NCBI GenBank assembly: GCA_947172415.1
Contig: OX359198.1
Coordinates: forward strand, 6,107,401-6,171,400
Reading direction: 5' to 3'
Source: Chondrosia reniformis
Taxonomy: Eukaryota > Porifera > Demospongiae > Chondrillida > Chondrillidae
DNA: 64,000 nt
Made by a program: the position numbers and the translations under genes. Position 1 is the stretch's first letter, and every line of letters starts with the position of its first letter. Under the pieces are notes generated by a model. That model saw only the letters and a program-made list of their open reading frames with translations. It was not told the origin of the DNA and searched no databases. Shown here one piece after another: positions 61,601 through 64,000 of the stretch.

Positions 61601-64000
61601 ACATGTTAGCATCTCTAGCTGCAACTTGGACATCAAACACATCCATTATAAGATCTCTTGATATTGACAACCAGGTGGTGCTGAGAGATGTGGCTATGTC
61701 AAGGGAAGATTTCAGAACTATCTGATCCTGGGGACCAATCTGAATTTCTATCTCATTGCTTATTTCAGTTGTGAGGGAAGTAGAGTCTCCAATTAAACTG
61801 ACATTAAATGTTCCTTCTTCATCAGACAGGAATGTCAGAGCAGATGTTATGGCAGATGGATTGACAACTTCACTAAATGTTAGGACAAGAATGTTTGAAT
61901 CCAAATTAATTCTAAATGCAGTAAGTTCAGGTGGTGTAGTGTCTAGAATGACAGTACTGAACTCTGTATCTCTATAGGGGCCATCCATTACCGGGACAAG
62001 GGGATTACCCGCTGCATCAGTTATAAATCCTCCACCTAGCCTTATCCAGCAATCAGCTCTACCTCGACAAAGGGAATTCACATCGTATTCTGTCTTTAGG
62101 GTATTTAAATCATCTTCACTTAATTGTAAAACGAGTCGTGGTCCATTTGTAGAGTTTGGATAGCCGCCAGTGAGTGGAACAATGGTGGATCTCAAGATGA
62201 CATCTTCATGCCAGTTTGTTAGATTGCCTGCTGTTGGGGATAGATTACTGACATCAACAGTTTCAGAAAAAAGCATAACAAGCTGCCCACTATTGAAATT
62301 AAGTATTTCAAATTCCACCAATGAAGGCATTGTTGAATCCACAGTGTAATTGTCAACCTGTAAGAGAATATTCGGTGGCACATTAAATCCATTTCCAACT
62401 GTATCAGACACTAGGCTATCTGTGAAGTTGATGTAACAGGAGCTAAAATCTCTACAAATAGGCAAAGCGTTAAGCTGATTGGTGTCTTCTTGAGATAGAG
62501 CAATTCTCCACACTTCAGTGTTAATCATTGGTAGAATAGCATTTTGAATGGTAAACTGCACTGAAGGATCACTGGGATCAAACAGAACGATCTGACTCAG
62601 GTTAAAGGTGGCCATATTCACTGGCTCTGAGAACAGAAGTGTCAGTACATTGGTGTTCAGATCCAGGTAGGTCATTCTAAGTTCAACATCAGTTGTATCA
62701 GCTGTGTAATTGTCAACAATTGGTGCTTCTTCAGGTAGAATTGGGAAGCTAGGATTTTCTACATTATCCTGGACCAAATCCTCAGCAATGGAAAGGTAAG
62801 TTGTTGTATTACTGACAGCTAACTCCTGGTTTGCCTTGATACTATTCAGGTCATATTCTGTGAGCTCTAAAATGACTACTGAGAAATCAGAAATTCTGAA
62901 ATTCTGGTAGTCACTAAGTGTGACGCTGTTATTTGTGCTGTTTGGTGTACTGATGATTGTTATTTTAGTAGGATCAAAGGAAGCTTCATCAACTGTTTCA
63001 GAGAAGCTTAGAGTCAAAACTCCATTGTCGAGGTCAAGATCAAAATTTTCAAGCCTTGGTCCACTTCTGTCATTCTCAAAGAATGAAGCAGGAATGGGCA
63101 CATTTATCTCTGGAGCAGGATTGCGATACACATCTCTTACAGTGTCATATTCATATCTGATAAAGGTGGATGATCCATTAGTAGCCAAGTTTACATCGGC
63201 CTTGAGTGCATTTAAATCTCTCAGATGGAGGTCAAGCACAACCAGTGACCTTGGCGAGAGGTCAGCAGGAAGAGTGGTATATTCAAGAGCGAATCTGGAT
63301 GCAAAGATGTCTATACTGGCTACTATCTCTATCAGATTGATCTTAAGAGTGGAAGTGTTGACTGCCTCATTAAACTGCAAAGCGAGCTGTGCAGAATCAA
63401 GGCTAAGGTTGAATGATTCCAACATTGGTCCACTCTGATCTCTGATGAGTACTCCAGGGAATGGCTGGCTAGATGCATTGACTGGATTGGAGCTGACGTC
63501 AAAAACTGCAGCTTCAGCAAGCTGAATGAAGGTGTCCAGTTGTGACGTGGCAACACCCATCTCAATATCTATAGCTTCCTTATCATCAATGGTGATGTTA
63601 ATGGTAATGATATAGTCTGTTTCACTAGCAACAACAGATGAAGACAATGAAACTGAAGCATTTCCTGATGTGTCTGTCAAAGAAATGAGGCTAGGTGATA
63701 TGAATGAGACATTGATAACTTCATCAAATGTAAGATGGAGCTGAGGAGCATCCAAATCTAACTGAAAGTTTTCAAGGAGTGGGGCTGTTGTATCAGAAAT
63801 GATTCTGGAAGCTGGTTGAGCACCAGTGGATGGTATAGCAATCAACTTGTTGTTAGAAGTATCGCTAGCAAAATCCTCACTGGCACTAAAGTATGTATTG
63901 CTGTGGTGTACTCCTAGATTGGAGCATCTCTGAATGGCAAACAAATCTGCTGATACTAAGGGAAGAGTGGCAAGATTCAGGTCATAGATTGGAGTACCTC
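40700..64000 (-). CDS. Giant modular surface/matrix-type repeat protein (3' part, incomplete at 5' end)
   Basis: One gene, 5' end beyond the window. Exons: >64000-51698, 51635-44770, 44668-40700, with 62-bp and 101-bp GT-AG introns; all phases agree, giving 7,711 residues here. It is built of about 62 modules of ~122 aa plus a partial first one: 33 starting in exon 1, 18 in exon 2, 11 in exon 3. Module pattern: PxLxxFxLDLNxG, then LxLTFSETVNxSSL, a YTLTGG turn, LTxDDLNxIK, LATxxNTFI, and DxSGNPV leading to the next module. The FSE strand and DxxGN end resemble bacterial Ig-like (Big_5/SwmB-type) domains. The LDxNxG loop could bind calcium and the NxS/T after FSETV is a recurrent glycosylation site; both are inference. 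There are few cysteines, and no membrane segment is visible in this part. The last module stops half-way at YTLTGN. It is not a Calx-beta repeat. Function unknown. Confidence 0.9.
44669..44769 (-). other. Intron 2 of giant gene (101 bp, phase 0)
   Basis: Donor GAA|GTAAGT, acceptor CCTTTAG|ATT. It joins NPSSE to IVAQPVESGG, at the linker between modules 52 and 53. The flanking exons are open in the same register only with this intron removed. Confidence 0.92.
45480..62710 (-). repeat. Higher-order repeat: two tandem 23-module blocks
   Basis: Counting modules from the 5' edge, M5-M27 (about 62710-54110) correspond in order to M28-M50 (about 54110-45480). Clear pairs include M7/M30 (IKxxLDxATS then ARDxN), M8/M31 (LTGGxAVY and LKxxLxLAV), M11/M34 (LKQxTDL...GAVxD), M14/M37 (both have an extended first hairpin before FSET and an xxIR segment), M15/M38 (RDRxRPxL), and M21/M44 (MRADxxDD then VDVxxITDxKAI). 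The pairs hold at offset 23, so a block of about 8.6 kb was duplicated. Identity is modest, so the event is old. Confidence 0.78.
51636..51697 (-). other. Intron 1 (within window) of giant gene (62 bp, phase 1)
   Basis: Donor ATTG|GTGAGT, acceptor CACTATAG|GAC. It splits module 34 just before its LTGGD turn (...FASTSIG-PARVQLTGGD). Very short, as in compact sponge genes. Confidence 0.93.

Noticed and set aside
41460-63438. Many plus-strand ORFs of 60-172 codons opposite the giant gene
   Set aside because: They are antisense shadows of a repetitive coding sequence, Ser/Val-rich, with no domains.
63944-63944. Translation start of the giant protein at this position
   Set aside because: The frame is open to the window edge (LATLPLVSADLFAIQRC is still module sequence), so the real start lies to the right of 64000.
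40700-64000. Bacterial contamination or horizontal transfer as explanation of the Ig-like repeats
   Set aside because: Spliceosomal introns of 62 and 101 bp with in-phase joints, and convergence with a normal animal gene (MITD1), show it is resident nuclear DNA. An ancient bacterial origin of the domain cannot be judged here.
40700-64000. Sponge aggregation factor core (Calx-beta repeats)
   Set aside because: The modules lack the Calx-beta pattern (YxTxDGTA, DY, F.xGE) and instead carry FSETV/DDLNxIK.

Overview
This is a window of animal nuclear DNA. The genes are split by short GT-AG introns, and they encode animal proteins: TAF8, CFAP65, COA1, NSF and MITD1. A secreted, cysteine-rich protein of the fibrinogen-related type that is expanded in sponges points to a demosponge. 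Species assignment is an inference. Introns and spacers are unusually rich in the self-complementary tetramer run (TACG)n/(ACGT)n.

Layout. 1-8960 holds no gene I can identify: an X-box-like 23/46-bp array, an 18-bp array, a fold-back element and a 1.4-kb 28-bp satellite. 8965-12982 (minus) is TAF8 in 5 exons. It is divergent from CFAP65 (13039-25650, plus, 40 exons, every splice phase consistent, 1781 aa). The 56 bp between the two start codons hold a perfect-consensus RFX X-box, fitting for a ciliary gene. 25.7-30.9 kb is a duplication-prone spacer: an intact fibrinogen-related gene (29928-30836, minus), a copy broken by a nonsense change, a shorter relic, a dead non-LTR reverse transcriptase and a duplicated scrap of the last CFAP65 exon. 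31435-32389 (minus, 3 exons) is COA1, divergent from NSF (32493-38412, 16 exons, 750 aa). MITD1 (38547-40146, 7 exons, 242 aa) follows NSF with a 134-bp gap.

40700-64000 (minus) is the most striking part: the 3' end of one giant gene, made in this window of only three exons (more than 12.3 kb, 6.9 kb and 4.0 kb). It encodes at least 7,711 residues, almost entirely about 62 copies of a ~122-residue beta-rich module. The module resembles bacterial-type Ig-like repeats (FSETV strand, DDLNxIK helix-like segment, D-x-x-GN-P end). It also has higher-order structure: cysteine-pair modules occur only as adjacent doublets, spaced 12, 11 and 12 modules, and a 23-module (about 8.6 kb) block is tandemly duplicated. 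The start of the gene lies beyond the right edge.

How the genes relate: TAF8 (TFIID), COA1 (complex IV assembly), NSF (SNARE recycling) and MITD1 (ESCRT-III/abscission) are unrelated housekeeping genes packed in divergent or head-to-tail pairs. CFAP65 is a cilia/flagella gene. The giant gene is converged on by MITD1 and is probably a secreted, heavily glycosylated adhesion or matrix protein; that role is inference.
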